DNA from: Streptomyces sp. SAJ15
GTDB lineage: Bacteria; Actinomycetota; Actinomycetes; Streptomycetales; Streptomycetaceae
DNA length: 64,000 bases
Direction: 5' to 3'
Assembly: GCF_007595705.1 (NCBI RefSeq)
Contig: NZ_NISY01000009.1
Coordinates: 62,001-126,000, forward strand
The notes below the pieces were generated by a model. That model was not told the DNA's origin and searched no databases. It saw only the letters and a list, made by a program, of their open reading frames with translations. This document shows positions 42,008 through 50,915 of this stretch, in pieces. Numbering within the stretch: the first letter of the stretch is position 1; each line of letters begins with the position of its first letter. Both the position numbers and the translations under genes were made by a program.

Positions 42008-43222
42008 ATGGACGAGGTCCTGCTCCGGAGCCTCACGCCGAGCGTGCTCACCGTCCTCGTCCGCCGCGGAGCCGACTTCGCGGCGGCCGAGGACGCCGTG
42101 CAGGACGCTCTGGTCGAGGCGCTCCGGGTCTGGCCGGCCGACCCTTCCCCGAGTTCTCCGCCTCGCTCGAGCCGGGGAGACGCCGTTCGGGATGCCAAGG
42201 GCTGGCTGGTCACCGTGGCCTGGCGCAAGTTCCTCGACGCGACGCGCGCCGACGCCGCCCGCCGCCGGCGTGAGGACCGCGTCGAGAAGGAGCCGGCGCC
42301 CGGGCCCGCGCCCGCGGTGGACGACACGCTCCAGCTCTACTTCCTGTGTGCCCACCCGTCGCTGACACCGGCGTCCGCGGTCGCGCTCACCCTGCGCGCC
42401 GTCGGCGGGCTCACCACCCGTCAGATCGCCCAGGCCTATCTGGTGCCCGAGGCGACCATGGCGCAGCGGATCAGCCGGGCCAAGCGCACCGTCTCCGACG
42501 TGCGATTCGACCGGCCCGGCGATGTCGCCACCGTGCTGCGCGTCCTCTACCTGGTCTTCAACGAGGGTTACTCCGGCGATATCGACCTCGCCGCCGAGGC
42601 CATCCGGCTCACTCGGCAACTCGCGGCCGCCGTCGACCACCCGGAGGTGGCCGGGCTGCTCGCCCTCATGCTGCTCCACCACGCCCGACGCGCCGCCCGC
42701 ACCGCGCCCGACGGCAGCCTGGTGCCGCTCGCCGAGCAGGACCGCGGCCGGTGGGACACCGCGTTGATCGCCGAGGGCGTCGGGATCCTCCAGGCGGCCC
42801 TCGCCCGCGACCGGCTGGGTGAGTTCCAGGCGCAGGCCGCCATCGCGGCACTCCACGCTGACGCGCCCACCGCCGAGGAGACCGACTGGGCGCAGATCGT
42901 CGAGTGGTACGACGAGCTCACGCGCCTGACCGACAGCCCGGTCGTCCGGCTCAACCGCGCGGTCGCCGTCGGCGAGGCCGACGGACCGCGCGCCGGCCTG
43001 GCGGCGCTCGCGGCGCTGGACGACTCTTACCCAAGCTCGGCGAGCAGGGGATACCCCATACCCCGTTATGCCGCGGTGGCGGCGTACCTCCACGAACGCG
43101 ACGGCGACCTGGCCACGGCGGCACGGCTGTACGCCGAGGCGGCCCACAAGGCACCCAACCTGGCCGAGCGCGACCACCTGACGCGCCAGGCCGCCCGGCT
43201 CAACGCCCGCCGATGTCGCTGA
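42008..43222 (+). CDS. ECF42-type sigma factor with TPR-like C-terminus
   Basis: The 404-residue protein has sigma region 2 (about 1-75, FAAAEDAVQDALVEALRVWP) and region 4 (about 120-165, LTTRQIAQAYLVPEATMAQRISRAK). A long helical C-terminal domain follows (VFNEGYSGDIDLAAEAIRLTR … RYAAVAAYLHERDGDLATAARLY) typical of ECF42. This extension replaces an anti-sigma factor. An extra SPSSPPRSSRGD segment interrupts region 2. No separate ribosome site is visible, so translation is probably coupled to the DGPF gene 8 bp upstream. Its own promoter-type site lies at 41513. Confidence 0.9.
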   Translation: MDEVLLRSLTPSVLTVLVRRGADFAAAEDAVQDALVEALRVWPADPSPSSPPRSSRGDAVRDAKGWLVTVAWRKFLDATRADAARRRREDRVEKEPAPGPAPAVDDTLQLYFLCAHPSLTPASAVALTLRAVGGLTTRQIAQAYLVPEATMAQRISRAKRTVSDVRFDRPGDVATVLRVLYLVFNEGYSGDIDLAAEAIRLTRQLAAAVDHPEVAGLLALMLLHHARRAARTAPDGSLVPLAEQDRGRWDTALIAEGVGILQAALARDRLGEFQAQAAIAALHADAPTAEETDWAQIVEWYDELTRLTDSPVVRLNRAVAVGEADGPRAGLAALAALDDSYPSSASRGYPIPRYAAVAAYLHERDGDLATAARLYAEAAHKAPNLAERDHLTRQAARLNARRCR

Positions 43223-43447
43223 CGGGTCGCACTGAGTGGAATCCGCTGGCACCCGCTTCCGTATGCGCCGGGCCGCGACGTGGAAGATCGGCGGCCACCT
43301 GGCCGTACGTGGCGTACGTGGCGCGGGGGGCGAAGTCGTGGGCGGGCCGGTCGGCCCCGCGCTGGACGCCCAGGACCTGGCCAGGGCGGCCAGCGCCGCG
43401 GCGAGACTCGGGGAGGGCGTTCGTCCCGGTGGCCTCCTTCGCGGCGA

Positions 43448-43912
43448 TCAGCGGTGGTCGGGGTTCAGCAGCGCGGCGGCCGCGGCGATGAAGGCCCCGG
43501 ACGCCTCCTTGGCCGCACGCCGCAGGGCGTCCAGCTCGGCGCGGCCGGTGGCATTGCGCAGGGCGTAGGTGGCATCGGCGGCCTGCTGGGCAGGGCCGGC
43601 CAACTCGGGAACCAGGACCTGGAGGCGGACGTGGGGCGCGGTGATCGCCGTCCGGGTGTCGTGGGACTTCGTCTGGGCCTCCAGCTGGTGCTCGGCGCCG
43701 GCCTCGATCAGGGCCAGGCGCTCCCGGTGGAACATCGCCGAGCGGTGCGCGTCCAGGGCGGTCGCGAAGTCGGTGACGGCGCCGAGCCGGTCCTGGCGGT
43801 GGCTGTCGACGCGCTGCTCAGCGCGTGCGGAGACGGCGGCGCGGTGCTGAAGGAGTCCGGCGGTCAGGGCGCCGGCCAGGGTGCCGATCACGGCGACGAT
43901 CGAAGACCACAT
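43448..43912 (-). CDS. KilB-like membrane-anchored protein
   Basis: The 154-residue protein starts with a membrane helix (MWSSIVAVIGTLAGALTAGLLQ). A charged helical domain follows, rich in R, H and A (QHRAAVSARAEQRVDSHRQDRLGAVTDFATAL…). It resembles the KilB-type proteins of Streptomyces integrative conjugative plasmids such as pSAM2, which are linked to plasmid spread between hyphae. GGAGAGGA precedes the ATG. No other transfer gene is near, so it would be an isolated remnant. Bases 43223-43447 upstream-convergent hold no gene I can support. Confidence 0.5.
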   Translation of the reverse strand: MWSSIVAVIGTLAGALTAGLLQHRAAVSARAEQRVDSHRQDRLGAVTDFATALDAHRSAMFHRERLALIEAGAEHQLEAQTKSHDTRTAITAPHVRLQVLVPELAGPAQQAADATYALRNATGRAELDALRRAAKEASGAFIAAAAALLNPDHR

Positions 43913-44163
43913 GGGTGTCGGGTCCTCTCCAGGTGCGGGTCGGAATGGGTGGTCAAGCCAGGGCAGACGGTGGCCATGGCGAGCGGCAGGAAGCCGAGGA
44001 GGCCGCGGTGGTGCCGGTCCCCGTCGGCCCCGGGAGCCGCCCCCTGCACCGTCGTGCGCGAACGCTCACGCCACCGCCGCTGCTATGCCACTGGGGTGCC
44101 GTGCCGGCCGATACCGGCGTGGCATCCGACATCGGCGCCTGGCCCCCTTTAGGCACAACAATC

Positions 44164-44212
44164 ATGCTCACTCGCGTGGCGTCGTGTTCCCCGACGTTAC
44201 GCGGGTGAGCAT
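44164..44212. repeat. Long imperfect inverted repeat
   Basis: ATGCTCACTCGCGT (44164-44177) pairs with ACGCGGGTGAGCAT (44199-44212) at 13 of 14 positions. An inner GCGTCG/CGACGT stem extends it to within six bases of the centre. It lies between the divergent KilB-like and membrane-protein genes, so it could be a shared operator or a former element end. Confidence 0.5.
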
Positions 44213-44250
44213 GTGCAGACCCAGCCCTCTTCCCGCACCGAGGCGATGCG

Positions 44251-44787
44251 ATGCCCGACCGCGCTGACCAAGACCGCCCCGAGGGCGCCGCGCCAAGGGG
44301 GATCGCGCGGCGACGGCCGCCGGAGCAGTGGCTGTTCAGCGGCATCTACGGACTGGTACTGGCCAGCGCCATGGTGGCCGCGCTGGACGCGACGGGCGAG
44401 ACAGTCGATCCCGGTTCGGACGCGCTGTGGGTCCTGCTCACCGCGCTGGCGTCGAGTGCCGCCCATGGGTACGCGCACGTCATCGCCCAGCGTGCGTCCG
44501 TCGGCGGGGCGGCCAGCACGAGCAGACTGCGGTCGGTGCTCGCCGAGTGGCCACTGGTCGCCGCCGTGCTGCCCACGGTGGGGATACTGCTTGCCGCGGT
44601 AGCCGGGTGGTGGGCGGAGGCCACGGCGGTAGACGCCGCCCTGCTGTTCAACACCTTCGCCTTGTTCGGCTTGGGCGCTTCGGCCGCCCGCACCGCTGGG
44701 CACCGGTGGCCGTCCTCGTGCCGGGCGGGATGCCTCGACATGCTGATCGGCCTAGTGATCATTGGTGCGAATGCCCTGATTCATTAG
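44251..44787 (+). CDS. Four-helix membrane protein of unknown function
   Basis: The 178-residue protein has a basic cytoplasmic N-terminus (about 1-25, ARRRPPEQW). Four hydrophobic segments follow, about 28-46, 55-75, 107-125 and 130-148, and a hydrophobic tail (LDMLIGLVIIGANALIH). No conserved catalytic residue is visible and I do not recognise the family. GAGGCGATGCG precedes the ATG. It stands between the inverted repeat and the convergent frameshifted binding-protein gene. Confidence 0.6.
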   Translation: MPDRADQDRPEGAAPRGIARRRPPEQWLFSGIYGLVLASAMVAALDATGETVDPGSDALWVLLTALASSAAHGYAHVIAQRASVGGAASTSRLRSVLAEWPLVAAVLPTVGILLAAVAGWWAEATAVDAALLFNTFALFGLGASAARTAGHRWPSSCRAGCLDMLIGLVIIGANALIH

Positions 44788-44885
44788 CCGGGCCGTCGGG
44801 TGCCAAAACCGGGGCCGTCCAACAGCGGCAAAGCGCTGGCTCCAGTTCGGGCAGGTCTGCGCAGTCGGATCTCTCCGTACTCCTC

Positions 44886-45997
44886 TCAGCTGGTGTGAAG
44901 GATCCGAAAGCGATGGGGTTCCACCGGATCCCGATCGACGACTTGGACTGACGTCCAAGCCCATTGCCAAACGCTGATGCCCGGCGTGCGGGAGAACCAG
45001 ATCTGCCCGCGGGTGCCTTCGCCGCGACACGTGGCCAGGATTCGGCAATGCGCGCCCGGTCCGCGCCGTGAGAACGCAGCACGTCGGCGAGGACGGTGAC
45101 CGTGTCGTACCCCTCGAAGGCGACGAAGGAGGGCGCTTCGCCCAGCCGCTCGCGGAGGGCCGTCTCGACTCGTGCACCGAGTGGGCTGAGACGCTCGGGC
45201 AGGTAGCGCAGGAACGGGATCGCTGAGCCGTCGTCGCCCAGCAGTGCCGCCCATTCGGCGAACTCCGGTTGCCCTGCCGGAGCACCGATCATGATCTCGG
45301 TGAGGCGCTGGTCGCGACGGACGGACCTGACGATCGACACTGCCGGCTCCGGGTGGCCGGTCAGCAGGAGGAGGGCTGTCGCACGATGGTGGACGAGTTC
45401 GTCGCACACGGCCGTGGGGGCGAGCGTGCCCATGTCGAGTTCGATGACGGTGCCGCCGCGTGGAGCGAGGTAGTCCCGCAGGATGCGGGCCCCAGATGCC
45501 CAGTAGACACTCGGCTGGGCTGCTACGGCGATTCGACTGTGGCCCGCGCTGAGGAGGAAGTCTGCGTAGATCTGCCAGCCGTGGGACTGCGCCGGGCAGA
45601 GGCGCGCGCCCCATTCAGTCGGCTGTTCGGTGAGCGCGTCGAGAACCGCCGACGAGCAGAGGAACGGCACGCCGAGGGCGTCGGCCCTGGCGGCGGCGGC
45701 GCGAGCGACGACGCTGTGATACTCCCCCGCCAAGGCGGCCACCCCCAGGCGAGCCAGTTCGTCTACGGCCGCCGCAGCCCTCCGTGGATCAGCCGCGGTG
45801 TCTCGGACCACCAGCTCGAGCGGTCTTCCGACGATCCCGCCGGCGTCATTGACTTCGCGAACGGCCATCTCGAGTCCAGCGAGCAAGTGCCGGCCTGCCT
45901 CGACCCAGCCAGGCCGAGTCAGCGGAACGAGAGCGCCGATCCGCACTGATGAACCGTCAGGCCACTCGGTTTCGGATGACGATGGTGACGTATTCAT
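44886..45997 (-). pseudogene. Leu/Ile/Val- or amide-type binding protein, frameshifted near the 3' end
   Basis: The first 325 codons encode a type 1 periplasmic-binding-like protein (VRIGALVPLTRPGWVEAGRHLLAGLEMAVREVNDAGGIVGRPLEL…) of the AmiC/urea/branched-chain amino-acid group. There is no signal peptide, so it would be cytoplasmic, as in some sensor versions. Near 45020-45026 the frame shifts. The proper ending, EGTRGQIWFSRTPGISVWQWAW…RILHTS with stop at 44886, is read in another frame, one base away. Left uncorrected, the original frame runs on to 44759 in unrelated sequence. Either a real inactivating mutation or a sequencing error. Confidence 0.75.
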
Positions 45998-46522
45998 GCG
46001 TTGGCGTCTCCCGCGTGACGATTCGGTCGCAGGTTGCCCAGATCGCCGAGTGGCAAGGCCCGGTGATACGCGTCCATCTCATCTCGTCGCGGCGAGCGCA
46101 CCTGCGTGATCATGCCGGACATTGCATCCGCCGCCCTCACCGACAGGCAACCGAATATCTGTTCGCCGCCGGAAGTGCCGCCGCGGCGACGAAGCGGCCG
46201 TGGCCCTGGTGCCGCGACTGCCCCGCGCCCGCCGGGCTGCGCGGAGCGACCATGGCCGGGGGCGTGCGGCGGTCAGAGGCGAATGCGGTAGACCCGCCTG
46301 GTGTCGGGGTGTTCGGCGAGGCCCCAGAGGGCGCCCCCGCTGGCCCGTGGCTGGTATGTTCCGGACAGGGGGCCAGGCGGCTCACCCCGCGGGCTGGCCG
46401 CTCCGGCGACAAGCCGAAGGTCGGTGTGGGGGGATTTCCACAATCGGAGCGGCGCTCTCGCCCTCTGCCCCTGCATACCCTTCGACACGGACCACGTCGA
46501 CCGAACCGAGGGCAGGGGGACC
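45998..46522. other. Intergenic region, no convincing gene
   Basis: Promoter region for the divergent binding-protein and Tat-protein genes. On the minus strand, ending at 46273, a 20-codon piece (SGGALWGLAEHPDTRRVYRIRL) looks like the end of some protein, but the frame has no start and little more. I call no gene here. Confidence 0.3.
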
Positions 46523-47557
46523 ATGAACGTCAACAGGCGTGACTTCCTTGGAGGTTCACTCGCGGCCGCCGCTGCGATCGGTCCGCTGGGCACCATCGCC
46601 TCCTCAGCACACGCCTCTCCACAGGCCCGCGCAGCGGAGCGCTCGACCTTCGACCTCGCTCTGGTCGACGCCAAGAACGGCGTGGTGGAGAACGTCAACA
46701 CCGGAGACATTCGTAAGGGAACCTTCGGCAGGCCATGGGCGCGGTTCGACACCGGTGGCTGGGCCCCGCTGGAGTTCCGCCGCCGGAAGGTCAAGGGCGT
46801 GGGTCTCGTCTTCATGCTGTGCGGAGCCCACCTCAACGGAAAGAACGGACAGGTGACCATTCATCGGGAGGGCACCTCGGAGGGGATCGGGGCGGACCAC
46901 GGGCTCACCATCTTCCCGCACTGCATGGAGTACCTGCCGACGGCGGATGCCGTGATCGTCGTGGGGACGAGAGGACGCGAGGACGCCGGTCCGGTGCCGC
47001 CCGGGGCGCGCCGCGGCGGAAGTTACCAGCTCTACACCGCGCCTGATGGAACTCCGGGCTCCTTCAAGCGGGTCGGGACACCACAGCCCTTCCGTCAGGC
47101 ACACGCCGTTCTCTGGGATCCCTTACGCCAGTTGCTGTGGATTTACGGAGGGAACAGGCTCCAGGCGTTCAAGGTCGAGGGGCGCGGCACGAGCACCAAG
47201 CTGACGGAAGTGCCGGGCATGAACCTGGTGTCCAGAGTGCTGGAGAACGGCCACGACCTCCAGCCCGACTACGTGGACACCCGGTTCTTCTGGGCGACCG
47301 GGTCCCACTACATGTTCAAGATCTACAAGGCGGGCGACCGCCCCTCCATCTCATGGAGCCATCGCGTGCGGGAGGTGAAATCCTTCTCCCGCCACGAAAG
47401 CGGCCGCGGCATCTGGACCACCTCTCGCGACGTGGACAACCCGTACGGCGACAACAAAGTCCACTTCATGTGGCCCAATGAGACCGTCCGGCACTCCGAT
47501 CGCTCGAAGTGGATCTACAAGGCGCGCCTCCTGAACCACGAGCTACCTGGTGCATAA
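46523..47557 (+). CDS. Tat-exported protein of unknown function, propeller-like
   Basis: Starting at the ATG after AGGGGGACC, the 344-residue protein has a twin-arginine signal (NRRDFLGGSLAAAAAIG) with a probable cut after AHA (about 35). Regularly spaced strands with W, G and Y residues follow (AHAVLWDPLRQLLWIYGGNRL, KVHFMWPNETVRHSDRSKWIYKARLL). The pattern suggests a beta-propeller or other repeat beta-fold, possibly for carbohydrate binding. No catalytic motif is recognised. Export by Tat implies folding, perhaps with a cofactor, in the cytoplasm. Confidence 0.7.
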   Translation: MNVNRRDFLGGSLAAAAAIGPLGTIASSAHASPQARAAERSTFDLALVDAKNGVVENVNTGDIRKGTFGRPWARFDTGGWAPLEFRRRKVKGVGLVFMLCGAHLNGKNGQVTIHREGTSEGIGADHGLTIFPHCMEYLPTADAVIVVGTRGREDAGPVPPGARRGGSYQLYTAPDGTPGSFKRVGTPQPFRQAHAVLWDPLRQLLWIYGGNRLQAFKVEGRGTSTKLTEVPGMNLVSRVLENGHDLQPDYVDTRFFWATGSHYMFKIYKAGDRPSISWSHRVREVKSFSRHESGRGIWTTSRDVDNPYGDNKVHFMWPNETVRHSDRSKWIYKARLLNHELPGA

Positions 47558-47690
47558 CGGCTCCACGCCCGCAACACTTCGAGGCTCCGCGACGGCACGT
47601 TCCACGAACACCGGACCCCGCGCCTCGCTTGACGAAGGACATGGAGGCACCCCCGAATCGGGAGGCGCCGGGCTCGCCCGGGGCCCGACA

Positions 47691-48146
47691 ATGGCGTGCA
47701 TGGTCGTCTTTCGCTGCCGCCGCTGTCTCGGCGATGTCACCGCACCCGTACGAGAGGTGCCGCTGCCCGATGCGGCCAGCGCCCCGGTGCCGTACGCGCT
47801 GCCGGAGGGCGAGGACTGCCCGCCGCGGATGCGTCCGGGCACCTTCGCCTACGATCCGCCGGAGGCCGGGGAGCGAGTCTTCCGGCCAGGTTTCACGGGG
47901 GCGTCCCTGGGGCTCCAGCGTGCGGGGCTGAACGGCATCGTCCTGGCCCGGGCCGATGTGCACGGCACCGAGCTCACCTCGCTGCCCGGACGGCGGAACG
48001 GCTGCTGCGGCCTGGACGGCTGCGACGGCCCGAACCTCGTCTGCCGCGGTTGCACGGCCGAAGTGGCCACTGAGCGTTCGGACTGCTGGACCCCGCAGGA
48101 GGTCGTGCTCGTTCCCACCGCGGTGGAGGCCGTCGCCACCGACTGA
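47691..48146 (+). CDS. Small cysteine-rich protein, probable zinc binder
   Basis: The 151-residue protein has two Cys clusters. An N-terminal FRCRRCLGDVTAPV pairs with a C-terminal set NGCCGLDGCDGPNLVCRGCTAEVATERSDCW, which together could bind one or two zinc ions. The middle is Pro-rich (PEGEDCPPRMRPGTFAYDPPEAGERVFRPG). I do not recognise the family. An alternative ATG lies at 47700, and no good ribosome site is seen. It follows the Tat-exported protein by 133 bp on the same strand. Confidence 0.55.
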   Translation: MACMVVFRCRRCLGDVTAPVREVPLPDAASAPVPYALPEGEDCPPRMRPGTFAYDPPEAGERVFRPGFTGASLGLQRAGLNGIVLARADVHGTELTSLPGRRNGCCGLDGCDGPNLVCRGCTAEVATERSDCWTPQEVVLVPTAVEAVATD

Positions 48147-48268
48147 TCACCTGGCTCATGGGGGTAACCGCCGCCACTCACGCTCAGTCTCGCCGACTCA
48201 GGCGCTCATCATCCGCCAGTGAAGCCCTCAGTCACCGGTGGTCCGAGGCCGCGTCGGGTGAACCCCGC

Positions 48269-48826
48269 CTACAGGTCGAACTCGATGTGCTCGAGGTCGG
48301 TGAGCTCGACCTCCAGACCTTGGGCGCGGCGGCCGTTGTCGCGGAAGTAGACCTCGCCCAGGGCCTCCGCGGCGATCTGTTGCAGATGCCGCTCTGTGGC
48401 GCCGGCCTCCTGGGCGTCGAAGAGGCGGGCGGCGTGGCGTGGCGGCAGGGCCAGGGTGAGGTGGCGCAACCGGGCGTCGTCGGTGCTGCCGGGGGCGGCG
48501 GTGAAGCCGAAGCGGGCGCGGGTGTCGATCATGATGCCGCCGGTCGTGGCCGCGACCTGCTTGGCCCTGGCCCGGACCTGCGGCTGCCACCGGCGGCGGA
48601 CTTCCCGCTCCATGCGGGCGGCGAGGTGCGGCCGGGGCTTCTTGATCTGGTCCTTCACATACCGTTCGACGGTGCGCTGGGTGATGTCGAGCAGCCGGGC
48701 GACCTGCTTGGTGCTGCCCTTGTGCTGCTTGACCAGGTACCGCATCTGGGCGCCGGCGGACTTCGGGATCGGGCGCGTGAACGCCCCCTGGACCGCCTTG
48801 TCGAGCCCTTCCCCGACGGTGGCCAT
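48269..48826 (-). CDS. tpg: Telomere terminal protein Tpg
   Basis: The 185-residue protein matches Streptomyces Tpg in length and throughout. The start MATVGEGLDKAVQGAFTRPIPKSAGAQMRYLVKQ is followed by a helix-turn-helix TKQVARLLDITQRTVERYVK, then TTGGIMIDTRARFGFTAAPG. It ends in LEVELTDLEHIEFDL. Tpg is covalently attached to the 5' ends of linear chromosomes and plasmids and primes end patching. The gene begins 12 bp after tap on the same strand, the known tap-tpg order. It appears intact. Whether it is the host's only copy cannot be told from this window. Confidence 0.93.
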   Translation of the reverse strand: MATVGEGLDKAVQGAFTRPIPKSAGAQMRYLVKQHKGSTKQVARLLDITQRTVERYVKDQIKKPRPHLAARMEREVRRRWQPQVRARAKQVAATTGGIMIDTRARFGFTAAPGSTDDARLRHLTLALPPRHAARLFDAQEAGATERHLQQIAAEALGEVYFRDNGRRAQGLEVELTDLEHIEFDL

Positions 48827-48838
48827 CGATCTCGTCTC

Positions 48839-49798
48839 CTACTCTCCGTTGTCCTTGGCGGTGATCTCGCCCGTTTTGATGTAGCGGGCGAGGTTGGCGA
48901 CCTTGCCGTCGCTGTTCAGCTGCTCGTGCACCTCCGCGCCCCACAGCACGGTCTGGGTGCCCTCGTGCTTGACCATCCCGGGCGACACGCCGAGTCGGAA
49001 GGAGCCCGGGACGGTCTTGCCGTCGGCGCCGTACGGCAGGACGTCCAGTGGGCTGGGACCGTCGGCGGCGTACACGGCGCAGTCCGACAGGATCGCGACC
49101 GGGTACCGGCCGGTGGCCGCGGCGAGGTTGAGCATCTTGCGGTGCATGTTGATCCGGGCGCGGGAGATGACGACCGCCCGGATGTCGGGACGCCAGGTCG
49201 GCCGGGCGAGGGCCGGCCACGCCTGCCCCGGACGCCAGCCGCCACCGCGGGCCTTCTCCCGCAGCTTGCCGATGCCGCCCTTGGTGGTCATCTTGATGGC
49301 GTTCAGGACGATCGCCAGCTCGGGGTCACGCTGCTTGTAGCCGTCCATCGCCGCCAGGAACTCCGCCGGAGGCAGCTTCTCGCCGACGTCGAGGTCGCCC
49401 ATGGTGTGGACGTACGCGTCGCGCAGTCGCTTGTACCAGCCGTCGAGGAACTTGCCCTTCTCCCGGCGCAGCCAGGCTTCGAGCGGGGCGACGTCGTAGC
49501 CGAGCTCCACCGCGTAGGCGACCGTGGGTGTGGCGTACCAGGCGGGGCCGGTCGGGCGCTCGCCGGTCGGTGTGAAGGGGCTGGGCAGCAGGTCGCCGTG
49601 GAGTCGGCGCCACTGCTTGCCGACCAGGACGCGGGAGAGGTCGACGTGGGAGAGGTCGACCAGCCAGGCGCCGGGCAGCGCCGGGTCGAAGACCGGGTTG
49701 GTGATGTGCTCGGGCGGCGTCGACAGGCCGACGACCGCGCCGTTCGCGGCCGCGCCGAAGGCGAGGTTGACGTCGATGCCGACCAGGTAGCGCCGCAT
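48839..49798 (-). pseudogene. tap: Telomere-associated protein Tap, 5'-truncated
   Basis: This 319-codon frame corresponds to the C-terminal part of Tap (full length about 740 residues in S. coelicolor). It reads RRYLVGIDVNLAFGAAANG, LPGAWLVDLSHVDLSRVLVG, GPAWYATPTVAYAVELGYDVAP, AILSDCAVYAADGPSPLD and ends ARYIKTGEITAKDNGE. The N-terminal half with its helix-turn-helix is missing. The frame stays open past the ATG for about 25 more codons, then leaves Tap sequence near 49850 where another gene's promoter begins. Tap normally recruits Tpg to telomere overhangs. Truncation implies that tpg here depends on a tap elsewhere, or is a relic. Confidence 0.85.
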
Positions 49799-49850
49799 GC
49801 ACTCCTCCGCGTCGACGTCTGCGCGACGAGGTGGCGCTCGACGGGATGCC

Positions 49851-49881
49851 TTGACTTGAAGTGCAGTTGAGCTTCTAGCGT
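49851..49881 (+). promoter_or_regulatory. 19-bp-spacer promoter of the NmrA-like gene
   Basis: TTGACT (49851-49856), 19 bp, then TAGCGT (49876-49881). The spacer contains a GAAG-N10-CTTC dyad. MerR-family regulators use such spacing, but no MerR gene adjoins. The promoter sits right at the tap truncation point. Confidence 0.45.
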
Positions 49882-49921
49882 GTCGCTCAGATGATCAACG
49901 GGCGAGGAGAGGGGAACGCTC

Positions 49922-50755
49922 ATGATTCTGGTGACCGGGGCGACGGGCAATGTGGGTGGTGTGTTGCTCGACGAGTTGCGCGCCTCCGGCGTCGGGCCGC
50001 TGCGGGCGCTCACGCGCGATGTCACCCGGGCCCGGTTCCCGGAAGGGGTTGAGGCGGTGAAGGGGGACTTGGCGGACCCGGTGTCGTGGAAGCCCGCGTT
50101 CGAGGGGGTGCGCTCGCTGTTCCTCGTGCCTCATCTGGGTCCGGATGCCGAGATCCTCCAGGCCGCCCGGGATGCTGGCGTCGAGCATGTGGTGCTGTTG
50201 TCATCGATCACCGTGCAGACGCATCCGCACCTGGGCCCGGCTCGAAGGAATCTGGAGGTCGAACGGCTGCTCAAGGGAAGCGGGATGGCGTGGACGGTCC
50301 TGCGACCGACACAGTTCGCGTCGAACACGTTGATGTGGGCGGCGGCCATCCGTGAGGGAGAGGCCATCCACGCGCCGTACGCGGAGGTCGCCCTGCCCAC
50401 GATCCACCCCGCGGACATCGCCGCGGTGGCACGGGCGGCCCTGACCGATCCCGGCCACCGGGGACGAACCCATGCGCTCACCGGCCCCGAGCGCGTGACC
50501 CCCCGGCAGCAGGTCGCGGCGATCGCGGGCGCGCTGGGGCGTGACCTGGACTTCTTCGAGATCAGCCGGGAGCAGGCCCACGCCGGGATGGTCGCGGTCT
50601 TCGGAGCCGAGGCAGCGGACGCCGTGCTCGACGTCACGGGTGGCGACGTCAACGACGAGCTGCTGATGGTGCGCGACACGGTTGCCCGTGTCACCGGCGC
50701 CCCGGCCCGGCCCTTCCGGCAGTGGGCTTCGGAGAACGTCGCCGCCTTCCGTTGA
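49922..50755 (+). CDS. NmrA/SDR-a5-type NAD(P)-binding protein
   Basis: The 277-residue protein has an atypical SDR N-terminus MILVTGATGNVGGVLLDELRASG with the GATGNVG nucleotide motif. VLLSSITVQTH follows, where a Tyr/Lys active site would normally be, then LRPTQFASN and DIAAVARAALTDPGH. This is the NmrA/azoreductase-like group, which acts as NAD(P)H quinone reductases or redox sensors. GAGGAGAGGGG precedes the ATG. A 19-bp-spacer promoter upstream suggests inducible expression. It is transcribed away from tap. Confidence 0.88.
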   Translation: MILVTGATGNVGGVLLDELRASGVGPLRALTRDVTRARFPEGVEAVKGDLADPVSWKPAFEGVRSLFLVPHLGPDAEILQAARDAGVEHVVLLSSITVQTHPHLGPARRNLEVERLLKGSGMAWTVLRPTQFASNTLMWAAAIREGEAIHAPYAEVALPTIHPADIAAVARAALTDPGHRGRTHALTGPERVTPRQQVAAIAGALGRDLDFFEISREQAHAGMVAVFGAEAADAVLDVTGGDVNDELLMVRDTVARVTGAPARPFRQWASENVAAFR

Positions 50756-50915
50756 CCTCCTTGCCCAGGTCGGGGCCTCCCCCCGGTGAGGGAGCGATGC
50801 GAGGGCATCCGGGGTAGCCGGGCACACCGACAGGCCACGGAACCGCCCTCGCGGCCCTGAAAAGGCGGCCCCGCCACCCCCGCGGCCCAAGCCGATGGCC
50901 TCCGGCGTCGGCCGG

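Noticed and set aside
44759..44885. C-terminal extension of the binding protein to 44759
   Set aside because: It arises only from the frameshift; the sequence overlaps a convergent gene and has no family resemblance.
48269..49798. A physical telomere near tpg/tap
   Set aside because: No cluster of short terminal palindromes is seen anywhere in the window, so this is not a chromosome end itself.
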